From positions 1 through 64,000 of the forward strand of contig JBCBPW010000020.1 in the NCBI GenBank assembly GCA_039820545.1: 64,000 nucleotides of DNA. Direction: 5' to 3'. Position numbers and translations under genes: made by a program. How positions within the stretch are numbered: the stretch's first letter is position 1; each line of letters starts with the position of its first letter. The notes beneath the pieces were generated by a model that was not told where the DNA came from, ran no database searches, and worked only from the letters and a program-made list of their open reading frames with translations. This stretch comes from JALEFZ01 sp039820545 (GTDB taxonomy: Bacteria; Bacteroidota; Bacteroidia; J057). Positions 35,657 to 45,552 of this stretch are shown piece by piece.

Positions 35657-36373
35657 TTAACGCATCAACCACCTAAGGGAAATCTTCCCTTCTGATCGCG
35701 CTTTGTACAACAGTTGAAGGAGTAATTTTGCTGTGATCATGGCATCTCCCCAAGCTGTATGTCGATCCTCCATGCTGATGTGGTACCTATCGCAGAGCGC
35801 ATCTAAAGAATATTGCTTGTGGTCAATATAGCTATGGGGACGATGGGGATGCTCTAGTTTGCGTGCAACGGAGGCAGTATCTACGACATGATTGAATAAG
35901 AACGCTTGGGGATGGAACTGTCGCCTTAAGGCACGATTGACAATCCCAGCATCAAAATTCACATGGTGGGCTATGAGGACATCTGCTTTGATATAAGATA
36001 AAAAACTACTCATCGCCTCAGCCTCAAGGATCCCTCTCTGGCGAACGTCGGAAGGAATAATCCCATGCACAGGAATAGCTTCATGCGTCTGAGGTTCTCC
36101 TTGACTGACAAGGACCTCATAGGAATCTCCAATCACAATTTGACCGCCTTCCACAGCTACCGCTCCAATGGATAAGATTCTATCTGTTTCTATCTTCAGT
36201 CCTGTAGTTTCTGTATCAAAGACGACCATGCGTAGCGACTCCCACAGATCTCCTTTAGCAGGAAGTTGATCGTAGGTATTCAGGTACTCTGCAAAAGCAT
36301 CGGGTAGATTTTTGGCTTTTTTGAGTCTTTGAATTTGAAACCAGTCAAACATAGGCGGAGGGTTGGGGATCAA
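35657..36373 (-). CDS. DnaQ-like 3'-5' exonuclease (DEDDh)
   Basis: A 238-residue nuclease of the DnaQ/PolC-epsilon family. Exo I is VVFDTETTGLKIETDRI, Exo II is HHVNFDAGIVNRAL, and Exo III is HTAWGDAMITAKLL, with the histidine that defines the DEDDh group. The enzyme would remove 3' nucleotides from DNA or RNA. A 50-residue leader precedes the domain (MFDWFQIQRLKKAKNLP in part). The start overlaps the stop of the upstream cNMP/CBS/DUF294 gene by 4 bp (ATGA), so the two are co-translated. This gene pair is seen widely in bacteria and the nuclease may serve a signalling partner, not replication. Confidence 0.93.
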   Translation of the reverse strand: MIPNPPPMFDWFQIQRLKKAKNLPDAFAEYLNTYDQLPAKGDLWESLRMVVFDTETTGLKIETDRILSIGAVAVEGGQIVIGDSYEVLVSQGEPQTHEAIPVHGIIPSDVRQRGILEAEAMSSFLSYIKADVLIAHHVNFDAGIVNRALRRQFHPQAFLFNHVVDTASVARKLEHPHRPHSYIDHKQYSLDALCDRYHISMEDRHTAWGDAMITAKLLLQLLYKARSEGKISLRWLMR

Positions 36374-38328
36374 TTTCTAAAAAAAGCCAAATTGAAGCGC
36401 GTGCGCAAAGCAGATTGTAAGGCTTCGATGGTGCGGAAGGTATATTTCAACGTCTGTCGCTCGATCTTATTCAGTGTTTCGGGATGAATGAACCGACCTG
36501 AATTTTGATTACGAAAACCATTCAAGGCACGATAGCGAATCATGAGCTCATAAGCCATGGCCGCTTCCTTGTAGACCTGTGCGTTTTGTGGTTCTAGCTC
36601 CGCCAGCTTTTCAAAACGCTCCACCGTGTGGGTGATATTGGGCACTTTGTGTGCAAGCGTCCAGACACGGGCAGCCTGCGTCAGCGGCATCATCCCTCTA
36701 GCTTTGATGTCAAACTCATCCTTGTGGTCTCCGCTGCGCTCTACAATGAAATTCTTGAAGAAGCTCAGGGGTGGCGGGCTATCCAGGGCATTTTGGGCGA
36801 GGAAGTTGATAAAGCCAGGTTCCTGGTTCATCTCATGCCATAAATGCGCGTTCAACTCATCTATCAATTCCATGTCTCCAAAACTCCCTCTGAAATCAAA
36901 GAAAATAGAAGCATGCATCAGTGCCTGCGGCTCTGGCTTTCGAATCCAATGGGAGAAATGCTTTTTCCACCCACTCAAGGGTTGGTTCCATTTGGGATTG
37001 CTCGCCATGATGCCTCCTGGACACTCAGCAAATCCACAAGCCAAGAGGATATCCGTGGTGTATGTCCCCAGCTTTTGATAATAAAAAGCGACCGTCTCTG
37101 CTTCTTCCTCTGGTGGATCGACATAGACAAGGGCATTATCTTGATCTGTACGCAGGAGCTGCTCTCCTCTCCCCTCGCTACCCAGCGACATCCAACAAAA
37201 GGGCTGTCTAGGTCGATTCCAACCTTCCTCATCCAGGCGAGTTAAACTCATCTCTATGGCACGCTCGATCAAAGCATCATTGATCCCTGTCATCGTAGCG
37301 GTCACAAAAGGAATCGAGACCTCCTGCTCCAGATAACTGAAAATCAGCTCCTCTGCTCTATCTCGAATCTCAGCTAGTTCTTCTACCTTAGTGGCGTGCA
37401 TGATGCGTTTGACAAGGACGGCGGGATTATTTCCTTGGGAGAGCAATACATCGTGCTCAGAGATCAAGCCGACAAATTGTGAATCAGGTGTTCCATCCTC
37501 TGTTACGACAAGGTGGCGGATATTGTGTCGCATCATCATCAGGATCACCTCTGCGATGGTTTCTCCTTGTGGAATGGCGATCACGGGACGGCTCATGATA
37601 TGGGTGACGGGTTCCTGGATCTTATGCAGGCCTGTGCCGATCTTTCGGGTAATGTCTACATTGGTGAGGATGCCGACAGGATGAAGCTGTTCGTTGGCGA
37701 CGACGAGTGAGCCGACTCTGTAGTCTGCCATGATTTGCGCAGCCTCTTTGATGGTGTTGTGGGGAAGGCAAAAGAGGACCTTGGCTTGTGGCTTAGAGAT
37801 GATGACGTCTTCCTCACGGAATAAAGCCGTTTCTTTAGGTCTGGCTTGGAGGAGCTTACGTCCTTTTTCTACTTTGGCTCCTTGCTCTCGTACGATGGTC
37901 ATCCCTGCGGCAAAACCCGAGGCAAAAAACATCGCCACGCGGGGATACTCAGAAAGAAATACACGAAATACCTCGCTAGGAACACCATACACCAACGTAT
38001 CTGTGGATGCTTTGGCAGAGGCAATATAGTTTCGCTCTGTCAGCGAGGAGCGCACCCCAAAAGAGTCTCCCACATCACACACATCAATCAAACGGGTCTC
38101 TCCTTCCACCTCTTGCATCAGCTCTACTTGTCCCTTCTGTAGAATATAGATCATATGACGGGCAGGCTCCCCCTCTTGAAAGATGAATTGGTGAGCGGCG
38201 AAATATTGAATCGTCATAGATGCGGCCAGCTTTTTGAGGATGTCTTCTCCCAAGAATGAATAGGGAGGATGCTGAGTCAAAAACTGTGCTGTGCGCGTAG
38301 CGAGGCTTTGGGAGAGTGTGTAGTCCAT
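36370..38328 (-). CDS. cNMP-binding, CBS-pair and DUF294 nucleotidyltransferase-like protein
   Basis: A 652-residue cytoplasmic protein. Residues about 15-135 form a cyclic-nucleotide-binding domain (FIFQEGEPARHMIYILQKGQ, GDSFGVRSSL). Two CBS domains cover about 175-300 (YRVGSLVVANEQ, RHLVVTEDGTPDSQFVGLIS). DUF294 follows with the nucleotidyltransferase motif SLGSEGRGEQLLRTDQDNA near residue 385, as in GlnD-type uridylyltransferases, and DUF294_C fills the rest to about 640. It probably modifies a protein or a nucleotide under control of cyclic nucleotides and adenylates. It is the upstream member of a pair overlapping a DnaQ-like exonuclease by 4 bp. The substrate is unknown. Confidence 0.93.
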   Translation of the reverse strand: MDYTLSQSLATRTAQFLTQHPPYSFLGEDILKKLAASMTIQYFAAHQFIFQEGEPARHMIYILQKGQVELMQEVEGETRLIDVCDVGDSFGVRSSLTERNYIASAKASTDTLVYGVPSEVFRVFLSEYPRVAMFFASGFAAGMTIVREQGAKVEKGRKLLQARPKETALFREEDVIISKPQAKVLFCLPHNTIKEAAQIMADYRVGSLVVANEQLHPVGILTNVDITRKIGTGLHKIQEPVTHIMSRPVIAIPQGETIAEVILMMMRHNIRHLVVTEDGTPDSQFVGLISEHDVLLSQGNNPAVLVKRIMHATKVEELAEIRDRAEELIFSYLEQEVSIPFVTATMTGINDALIERAIEMSLTRLDEEGWNRPRQPFCWMSLGSEGRGEQLLRTDQDNALVYVDPPEEEAETVAFYYQKLGTYTTDILLACGFAECPGGIMASNPKWNQPLSGWKKHFSHWIRKPEPQALMHASIFFDFRGSFGDMELIDELNAHLWHEMNQEPGFINFLAQNALDSPPPLSFFKNFIVERSGDHKDEFDIKARGMMPLTQAARVWTLAHKVPNITHTVERFEKLAELEPQNAQVYKEAAMAYELMIRYRALNGFRNQNSGRFIHPETLNKIERQTLKYTFRTIEALQSALRTRFNLAFFRN

Positions 38329-38535
38329 ATTTTCGAGTTGGAGGAATACCGCAATGACAAAAATTACGAATATTCTGTATGATCTCCATAAGTTGACACA
38401 TTTACCCCTTCCATTTACTACCTAAAGGTCATTTCATATGATGACAAATGCCAATTTCAAAAAAAACTCCCTGTCATTCATTATTGAACAACAGAGAGAC
38501 TTACACTGGGATTAACTCTTGGTAGGATGGGCATA

Positions 38536-40542
38536 CTAGGCTCCAACAGGTTCGCCTGCTGGCTCGACCCACTTCCCATCCTCACGGATCAGCTCGATCA
38601 ATTCATCTACAGCAAACTCCGTCTTTACACCTTTTTTGACTACTTCTTGTCCACGGTAGAGTGAAATCTTATCTACGCCCACGCCTACATAGCCGTAGTC
38701 GGCATCTGCCATTTCGCCTGGACCATTCACGATGCAGCCCATGATGCCAATTTTGACACCCTTTAGATGCTCCGTACGTTTGCGAATCTTGGCAGTGGTC
38801 TCTTGAAGATCAAACAAGGTGCGACCGCAAGAAGGGCAAGAGATATACTCTGTCTTCGTAATGCGAAGACGCGCAAGTTGCAACATGCCGAAGGCTGTGC
38901 GAATCCTTGTTTTATCTGCCTTATCGACCCACAGTCCCTCGATCAAGCCATCCACCAGCAAGGTAGAGCCATTGCTGGCCATCGTCAGTTGGATCATCGC
39001 CTCCTCCGTAATCTGCACATCATCAGGATACTTCCCATTGTCGTAGTGGTCGTAGGACTCAGGCAGTGTCAGCTTGACCATGACGGGCTGTTGGATACCA
39101 GCCTCTATCAAGGCATATACCATTTTGCGCCAATCATACGTGGGGATAACCTCTGTCGAGTTTAGAATCAAAGTCGTATGCATGAAAGCGGCGGCTTGCG
39201 CTACCACCCTATCGATCGTATGTATATCTACCTGAACAAAATTCAAGTGCTCGCTTCTTTCTTCTGCAGAAAGATAGGCTGATACTGAATCAAAGTAAGG
39301 GAAGTTGACCGTATGGTCTTTGAGCATCTTCCATGTGTCGTGATCGTAGACGCGCTTGAGTCCACCAGGCAAATCATAGGCGGGTACTGAACGCCCGAAG
39401 TAGACGAAGTCTGCCGCAATGTCTGCAAAGTTGTACTTGTCCAACAACTCTATATAGGTATAGCCAATCTCTTTTAGGGCAGAAGCCGTCTCCCAGTTGT
39501 GGCGCATATCGGCTACGACACGTGGCACTTGATCATGTCCTATATTGACGATCTCTTCTGACTTGCGGCGCTTGAATTGTAGGTGATCAAAAGGAAGGAT
39601 GATTTTCTCTTGCTTGGGATGGTCGTTTGTTGCAGAGCGAAGTTTATTGGCCTGATGGATATAATGGCTCACCAAAAAGTCTGCTACAGGCATCTCATGT
39701 TCGGGTTCTTCGGTCAATGAAACACGAACAGTGTCTCCGATTCCGTCCATCAGCAAGGTCGAAATTCCCAATGCCGATTTTATTCTTCCGTCTTCTCCTT
39801 CTCCTGCCTCGGTCACTCCTAAATGCAAAGGATAGATCATGTCGCGAGAGATCATGTCTTCCATGAGCATCCGATAAGCTTGTACCATGACTTGAGGATT
39901 CGAGGCTTTCATAGAGATCGCCATATTGTAAAAGCCTAGGTCCTCACAGATTCGGACAAATTCCATGGCAGACTCTACCATTCCTTTGGGGGTATCTCCG
40001 TAGCGACTCATGATGCGGTCGGAGAGTGAGCCGTGGTTCGTTCCGATACGCATGGCTGTCCCTTCTTCCTTACAGATTTCCACGAGGGGTGCAAAACGCT
40101 TATATATACGGTCTAATTCTTCCTGATAGGAAGCGTCTGTATATTCAATCTCTTGAAAGCGTTTCTTGTCTGCGTAATTTCCTGGATTTACACGTACTTT
40201 TTCTACGATGCGGGCAGCAATTTCCGCAGCATTGGGGGTAAAATGAATATCAGCCACCAAAGGAACCTTGCAACCTCTTTTGTGCAATTCTTTCTTGATC
40301 TCTGCAAGATTATATGCTTCCTTTTTACTAGGTGCAGTGATGCGTACATATTCGCAGCCTGCCTCGACCATTCTCAACGTCTGCTCTACTGTTCCCATCG
40401 TATCCATGGTGTCTGTCGTGGTCATAGACTGGATTCTGATGGGATGGGTCCCTCCCAGGGGGACATCACCTATATATACTTCTCTACTGGGAATACGCTG
40501 ATAAGACAAGTGTGACAGCGCATAAGGCACGGAGCGTTCCAT
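38536..40542 (-). CDS. ispG: 4-hydroxy-3-methylbut-2-enyl diphosphate synthase, long form
   Basis: The 668-residue enzyme of the MEP isoprenoid pathway converts MEcPP to HMBPP using a 4Fe-4S cluster. The N-terminal TIM barrel is recognised by VPLVADIHFTPNAAEIAAR, KVRVNPGNYADKKRF and MRIGTNHGSLSDRI. Residues about 275-540 hold the insertion domain found in Bacteroidota, Chlamydiae and plants; typical proteobacterial IspG has about 370 residues. The cluster cysteines are C-P-S-C near 567 and the C of GCIVNGPGEMADADYG near 602. The gene is monocistronic, with an AT-rich 455-bp divergent region upstream. It is a core gene and certain. Confidence 0.97.
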   Translation of the reverse strand: MERSVPYALSHLSYQRIPSREVYIGDVPLGGTHPIRIQSMTTTDTMDTMGTVEQTLRMVEAGCEYVRITAPSKKEAYNLAEIKKELHKRGCKVPLVADIHFTPNAAEIAARIVEKVRVNPGNYADKKRFQEIEYTDASYQEELDRIYKRFAPLVEICKEEGTAMRIGTNHGSLSDRIMSRYGDTPKGMVESAMEFVRICEDLGFYNMAISMKASNPQVMVQAYRMLMEDMISRDMIYPLHLGVTEAGEGEDGRIKSALGISTLLMDGIGDTVRVSLTEEPEHEMPVADFLVSHYIHQANKLRSATNDHPKQEKIILPFDHLQFKRRKSEEIVNIGHDQVPRVVADMRHNWETASALKEIGYTYIELLDKYNFADIAADFVYFGRSVPAYDLPGGLKRVYDHDTWKMLKDHTVNFPYFDSVSAYLSAEERSEHLNFVQVDIHTIDRVVAQAAAFMHTTLILNSTEVIPTYDWRKMVYALIEAGIQQPVMVKLTLPESYDHYDNGKYPDDVQITEEAMIQLTMASNGSTLLVDGLIEGLWVDKADKTRIRTAFGMLQLARLRITKTEYISCPSCGRTLFDLQETTAKIRKRTEHLKGVKIGIMGCIVNGPGEMADADYGYVGVGVDKISLYRGQEVVKKGVKTEFAVDELIELIREDGKWVEPAGEPVGA

Positions 40543-40997
40543 ATGTTTATATAATGATGAATTTTCCTTGGAAAAAGAACAAATTACAAATAACTGAAAT
40601 ACAGATACTTACCTCTTATCTTCATTTATATCAAACAGGTGAGGTAAAAATCTACATTTTCTAATTGTATTCCTAAACCTCAATTTGAAAGGAATGGTTT
40701 TCAGATAATCAAAGGCTAATGCTTACTCAAAACCATGTAATATTTTTCACTATTCTCTCCTAGAAATCACAAATACAAATCCGTTTTTTGACTAAAGCTG
40801 ACGTAGAAAATGCAAAATAGCATAGTCGTTTTTTAACAATCGCTATTTGAAAAATAAAAATAGCCTACTTAAAAATTCGAATTAGCATTTTGATTTTTTA
40901 AATTCACTCATCAAAAATTCAAAACTACTGCGTGTTCATTCGCTTTTCTACCACTACTTGTTTGACACGCCCACTTCAGACCCCAAAATCAGCGAAT
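40543..40997. promoter_or_regulatory. AT-rich divergent intergenic region upstream of ispG
   Basis: A 455-bp AT-rich spacer between two divergent genes. No secure gene is seen; an upstream in-frame extension of the 40998 gene (from 40932) reads through cysteine- and threonine-rich codons and is not credible. It must contain the promoters of both neighbours, but no single element stood out. Confidence 0.45.
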
Positions 40998-42455
40998 ATG
41001 GACCTTTACAAAATTATTAGCCAGCTCACAGAGGAAGAATTTACCGATATCTACAATACCTTTACGGCAAATAAAGCAGACAAGAGCGCGGCCTTTCTCA
41101 AAATTATTCGCGAAAACCCAGAGACTCCCGACAAGCAATTTCTGGGGGAATTCGACATTACCCCTTCTGCCTTCTATGTACTCAAGTCCCGTCTCAACCA
41201 AAAAATAGAGACATTTCTACTCAATCGCGTAGGAGATCCTAACCTCCACGTCATGCGCAGAGTCCTGAATGCCAGCGACTTGGTATTTACCAATCCAAGA
41301 GAAATTTCTGTCGCAGCACTCAGAAAGCTGGAAAAGGAGCTACTGAAGTTCGACTTTCCCTACGGACTGATGATTGTATATAAGGAGCTGCAAAACCAGC
41401 ATGCCTTTGACGATAACTACACGCTGTTTCGTAGCAAGTATAAAGAACAAGTGGCCTACGCATTGGCCATGGATCAAGCAGTAGATCTCGTCGTACAGTT
41501 TTTCCGCTCATTTGATGAGTACTTTTTGGGCAGAAAGGAAAAGGATCTTCAAGATATGGTCAAATCGATGGAACGCATAGACAATCTGACCAATCTATAT
41601 GAATCGCATAGACTGTACATCTTCAAGTGCATCATCCATATATACGCCTCCCTCTTCATCGAGATCCCTCAGACGATACGTTGCGAGCTAGAGGATACAG
41701 AGGTGATGTTTGAGAAGTCTTTTGAGATATTGGGAGAATATAAAGACGACTCGTTCTACCTGAATATCAATATCTTATTCAACTTCCTTCGTTTTGTCTA
41801 TTACGAGAAGAATCAGATTCGCGACAAAGCCAAGATCTACTTCGAAATCCTCGACTACAAAATCGAAGAGTTGATGACGCAGTATCACTTCAACGCGAAT
41901 ACGTCTCTATTTCTCTTCCATAAACTGCGCTATCACCTCCGCACCAATACGGTCGAGCAGATGGTGAAGGATGTAGAAAACTACGTGTCTAAGATCGAGG
42001 TAGAGCCTTATCGCGTGACGTACTACGTGAATTTTTATCGTTTTCTGGCACATGCCTACTTTGCAGACAAAAACTACAAAAAAGCAGGACGTATCCTCTA
42101 CAACCTCAGCAACGAGGTCAACCTGCGCCGCTATGCGCACATAGAGCTAGAAATCAAATGCTTCCTCGCATTGACCTATGTCATGATGCAGGATTTTGAC
42201 CTAGCCAATCAGAAGATTCTAAGCTTGCAGCGTCAGCTCCGCAAAGAGTCTATGAACAAGTATGAGCATAACGGAAAGCCCTTGTTGAAGGTCTTGACGA
42301 CAGCACTAGGTGGAAAGCCCAATACACGAGCGAAGAACCTGCGCCGCTACATTGACATGTTCAAAGAGAATAATACGGGCCGCTACGCTCTGCTACCTGA
42401 AATCGATCTGGAGAAAATCTTCCTGAGAGATGAAAGTGTGATGATTTTGAATTGA
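40998..42455 (+). CDS. Conserved TPR-like helical protein of Bacteroidota, unknown function
   Basis: A 485-residue soluble protein; ATG at 40998 gives MDLYKIISQLTEEEFTDIYN. The whole chain is helical with no signal peptide or membrane helix. Segments such as YVNFYRFLAHAYFADKNYKK, GRILYNLSNEVNLRRYAHIE and FLALTYVMMQDFDLANQKIL resemble TPR-like helical hairpins. The N-terminal part has a possible winged-helix or helical-bundle segment (FDITPSAFYVLKSRLNQKIE). It may be a scaffold or regulator. No close partner gene is present: it is divergent to ispG and convergent with the next gene. Confidence 0.75.
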   Translation: MDLYKIISQLTEEEFTDIYNTFTANKADKSAAFLKIIRENPETPDKQFLGEFDITPSAFYVLKSRLNQKIETFLLNRVGDPNLHVMRRVLNASDLVFTNPREISVAALRKLEKELLKFDFPYGLMIVYKELQNQHAFDDNYTLFRSKYKEQVAYALAMDQAVDLVVQFFRSFDEYFLGRKEKDLQDMVKSMERIDNLTNLYESHRLYIFKCIIHIYASLFIEIPQTIRCELEDTEVMFEKSFEILGEYKDDSFYLNINILFNFLRFVYYEKNQIRDKAKIYFEILDYKIEELMTQYHFNANTSLFLFHKLRYHLRTNTVEQMVKDVENYVSKIEVEPYRVTYYVNFYRFLAHAYFADKNYKKAGRILYNLSNEVNLRRYAHIELEIKCFLALTYVMMQDFDLANQKILSLQRQLRKESMNKYEHNGKPLLKVLTTALGGKPNTRAKNLRRYIDMFKENNTGRYALLPEIDLEKIFLRDESVMILN

Positions 42456-42474
42456 TGATGGATGATGATGATAG

Positions 42475-42508
42475 AAAGCGGATAGGCAGTAGCTTATTCG
42501 CTTTTTTT
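42475..42508. terminator. Bidirectional terminator between convergent genes
   Basis: AAAGCGGATA (42475-42484) pairs with TATTCGCTTT (42495-42504) with one mismatch and is followed by four more T residues. The minus-strand CDS ends at 42507, so the T-run overlaps its stop codon. Confidence 0.65.
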
Positions 42509-43157
42509 ATGCCTCTCTAAAAGGAAAGTCCCAAATGACCCTCCGCATGATCGCTGTAATGATGGTTTGAGTGCCACTACCTAGTCCACGTGACAGTTTT
42601 TTTTCATACCTCCAAAGCAGGGCGTCTGTCTTTGCATCGTAGACCTTGACTGTACACTTCCCTGAGTTTATAGATCCATAAAAACCTGTAACTACCCCTA
42701 TAAAGACTGCAGCGTCTTCGGACATGGGTTTACTCGACAAGAGATTCCCCATGATCACGCCATCTACTTTCAGCAATTTTGCTACCTCCTGCGGAGTGTA
42801 GGCGTGGATATTCTCTCTTGTGATGCCTTGTTTCGCCAGTAATGCATTCGTAGTGACTATATCTTGAACGGTCACAGTCAAATCCTTCTGTACCGACTTT
42901 TTAAGGAAGAATCCATAAAGGGTATTTTGGATTTCTAATCCTTCTTTTTCTGCCAACTGCTGAATTTTTTCAGCAGAAACTTTCTCTCCTTCTCTTGGTC
43001 TTAGTTCCAAGGTTACGTCAAAAGGCAGAATAGCCAACTCCTGGTGATCGGCGGTCAATGCACCGAAGAAAGGATGGATATAAACGGCTGTTTTTTGTGC
43101 TGTGAGGCTAGAGGCCATGCCGATTAGATACAATAGAATGCATAGATGCTTTTTCAT
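42507..43157 (-). CDS. Exported GNA1162/CsgG-like protein
   Basis: A 216-residue protein with signal peptide MKKHLCILLYLIGMASSLTA. The mature part begins ELAILPFDVTLEL, then has TTNALLAKQGI and AKLLKVDGVIMGNLLSS, followed by CTVKVYDAKTDALLWRYEK. This succession is the fold seen in GNA1162/DUF799 lipoproteins and other CsgG-like nucleotide-fold periplasmic proteins, though the lipobox cysteine is absent. The role is probably in envelope assembly or transport, but unknown. It shares a terminator with the convergent 40998 gene. Confidence 0.7.
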   Translation of the reverse strand: MKKHLCILLYLIGMASSLTAQKTAVYIHPFFGALTADHQELAILPFDVTLELRPREGEKVSAEKIQQLAEKEGLEIQNTLYGFFLKKSVQKDLTVTVQDIVTTNALLAKQGITRENIHAYTPQEVAKLLKVDGVIMGNLLSSKPMSEDAAVFIGVVTGFYGSINSGKCTVKVYDAKTDALLWRYEKKLSRGLGSGTQTIITAIMRRVIWDFPFREA

Positions 43158-43367
43158 GTTGGTTTTTGTGCTTTGTCACAAGAGAAAGTAAATATAGCTG
43201 TAAACCACTAAGTATCGCAACTGTCGCATGCATGTATTTACCTTCTCCATCTTTTGTGATATTCATTTATCTCTCGCTTTTTTTTCGCATTTTCTCTACC
43301 TATTCCCAAAAAATCCTAATTTCAAGGTGTAGGCTGAATCCATGACCTACCTAAGCGAACAACAGGA

Positions 43368-44492
43368 ATGACGTCGAGGGCACTCTCTTCTACACTCAAA
43401 CATATAGGAACGACAACCCTGGCGTGGATTGTGGCTGCACTCCTATTCAGCCTGGTACGTTTGTATGGAGTAGAAGAGGAATTAGTATACACTAGAGTAG
43501 CTGCAAATCGTTCGATCTGGCAGCTGATTCTGATTCAAGGACTCGTCGCAGGTACATCTTTCGGAATTATCTTTGGACTGATGGAGCGTGCATTAAAGCA
43601 TAAGACCTTCCGAAAGACATCTTATGCAGTCATCATTCTCATTCGCCTGGTAGGACATTTGATCTTCACACTACTCATTTCGAGTTTGCTCTTCCTGATT
43701 TCTGCAAAAATGAGCGGCCAATATGAAATCGACCATGTTGGAAAATTCATTCTCAATAGCTCATTTTCGAAAACAGCTCCTGTGATTCTCATTTACACAG
43801 CCTTTGTTTCTATTTTATTTGGGCTCATTCGCCAGACGGATGCCATGTTTGGACCAGGGGTTCTTCGCAATCTCATTGTCGGCAAGTATCACCACCCTAA
43901 GGAAGAGGAGCGAATCTTCATGTTTCTCGATCTCAAATCGTCCACTACCTATGCGGAGCGATTGGGTCACATCCTATACAGCGAACTGATCCAGGATTGT
44001 TTTTATGATCTGACGGATGCTTTACAGGAACATGAAGTGGAAGTGTACCAATATGTAGGCGACGAAGCTGTGCTGACATGGCACGTGCCGCAAGGACTCA
44101 AAAACGGCAATTGTTTAGGTGCCTTTTTTACCTTCGAGCAAACGATACAGGCAAGAGCTGACTATTATTTTAACAAATACGACCTTGTCCCAGTTTTCAA
44201 AGCAGGGGGAAATATGGGACTCGTGATGACAGCAGAGGTGGGGGTAGTGAAAAAAGAAATTGCCTATCATAGCGATGTACTCAATACAGCGGCGAGAATT
44301 CAAAGCTGTTGTAACCCTTTGGGTCATAGACTATTGATTTCAGAATATCTATATAATCAGCTGCCTATGTTACCCGATTATAAATTTGAGGAGGTGGGAG
44401 CTGTGAGTCTCAAAGGAAAAATACAAAAAGTAAATATTTTCAGCGTGGAGCCGACAACTCCTCTCGAGCGAAAGTTTGAGTTTAGTGAATAG
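43368..44492 (+). CDS. Membrane class III adenylate/guanylate cyclase
   Basis: A 374-residue protein with about four membrane helices in residues 15-155 (ending VILIYTAFVSILFGLI) and a cytoplasmic class III cyclase domain (about 180-365). The two metal aspartates are visible: FLDLKSSTTYAERLG (first) and YVGDEAVLTWHVP (second). VLNTAARIQSCC carries the N-x-x-x-R catalytic pair. The substrate-determining residues suggest either ATP or GTP; I cannot decide from the sequence. The product could feed cNMP receptors such as the CBS/DUF294 protein at 36370-38328. The next gene, a J-protein, begins 11 bp later, so they form an operon. Confidence 0.92.
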   Translation: MTSRALSSTLKHIGTTTLAWIVAALLFSLVRLYGVEEELVYTRVAANRSIWQLILIQGLVAGTSFGIIFGLMERALKHKTFRKTSYAVIILIRLVGHLIFTLLISSLLFLISAKMSGQYEIDHVGKFILNSSFSKTAPVILIYTAFVSILFGLIRQTDAMFGPGVLRNLIVGKYHHPKEEERIFMFLDLKSSTTYAERLGHILYSELIQDCFYDLTDALQEHEVEVYQYVGDEAVLTWHVPQGLKNGNCLGAFFTFEQTIQARADYYFNKYDLVPVFKAGGNMGLVMTAEVGVVKKEIAYHSDVLNTAARIQSCCNPLGHRLLISEYLYNQLPMLPDYKFEEVGAVSLKGKIQKVNIFSVEPTTPLERKFEFSE

Positions 44493-44503
44493 CAGTCAAG
44501 GGC

Positions 44504-45460
44504 ATGAGTGAGTTTAAGGATTATTACAAGGTGTTGTCCATCTCTCGGGAATCTACCCCTGAAGAGATCAAGACTGCCTACCGAGACCTCGCGCTGCAAT
44601 TTCACCCAGATCAAAACGATGCGCCTGAAGCACACAGTAGATTTCTGGAGATCAGCGAGGCCTACCAAATCCTGAATCAGCCTGCTGCACGAAGCAAATA
44701 CAACATCCGCTACGACAAGTATCACCAACTAGGGACACAAAAAAATACAGCAAGTGAGGGTTATGCGCATTTGGAACGTGTAAGACGCAAACGAGCCAGT
44801 CGCTATGGCCGATCCATGTATACCCAACGCATGCGGTATCGTGGGGGCACGTTTTCGCCCTCAACCTCTGATCGAGAACCAAGAGAACGTACCTACACCC
44901 AATCCTATCAGGAGGCGTACGCGTCGGAAGCTGCCGCCAAAGCAGAGTATGCTGTACAAAGCTCAGAATCTACCCTTAGGGGATTCAGATACTTTGCGCT
45001 TATCCAGCGAGTGGTCATCATCGGGATCTTCATCTTTGCTGTTGGGATGGTCTTGGATAAATATACAGCGCAAAAAACAGCAGCAGAGACTGTAGAACTC
45101 CACAAGCTCATGCCTTGGTCTTTTTCGACTCCGGGTATGATTCGCATCATCACCGACAAGTCTTCCTTTGGCGTGGAAAAAACAGAGGCACCGTTCTTCT
45201 TCAAAGGAGATAAGATTCACCTCAAAAAGAGTCCTGTTGGACACATTCCTGTAAAAGTACTGGTCATAAAAGACGGAAAGGAACAGGAGCTGAATGTTTA
45301 TGGGACATTGTACGCTCCTCCATTTTACATGATATGGCTATTGATTGGATTGTGTGTACTTACCTTTTTTACTACACGCAATCCTGAGTACAATGTATAC
45401 ATTGGATTACTGACTCTCTTCGTTACGGCTATTCTCACAGGCGTCTTGTTCTTTTCTTGA
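44504..45460 (+). CDS. Membrane-anchored J-domain protein
   Basis: A 318-residue protein. Residues 5-70 form a J-domain: DYYKVLSISRESTPEEIKTA, the essential HPD in FHPDQNDAPE, and FLEISEAYQILNQPAARSKY. No G/F-rich or zinc-finger region follows, so it is a class C J-protein. A linker with arginine- and tyrosine-rich sequence precedes a membrane helix at about 165-187 (FALIQRVVIIGIFIFAVGMV); two more helices lie at about 272-316. It would recruit DnaK to the membrane. It sits 11 bp after the cyclase gene, a pairing that suggests a chaperone function linked to the cyclase or its membrane neighbourhood. Confidence 0.9.
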   Translation: MSEFKDYYKVLSISRESTPEEIKTAYRDLALQFHPDQNDAPEAHSRFLEISEAYQILNQPAARSKYNIRYDKYHQLGTQKNTASEGYAHLERVRRKRASRYGRSMYTQRMRYRGGTFSPSTSDREPRERTYTQSYQEAYASEAAAKAEYAVQSSESTLRGFRYFALIQRVVIIGIFIFAVGMVLDKYTAQKTAAETVELHKLMPWSFSTPGMIRIITDKSSFGVEKTEAPFFFKGDKIHLKKSPVGHIPVKVLVIKDGKEQELNVYGTLYAPPFYMIWLLIGLCVLTFFTTRNPEYNVYIGLLTLFVTAILTGVLFFS

Positions 45461-45552
45461 CACTTGTAATACTAGCTGCGATACCTCTTGTGAAGCGTCA
45501 AAACTCATACGTAGATTTCGGGGATATTTAATTTTTCTCCTATATTCCATCT

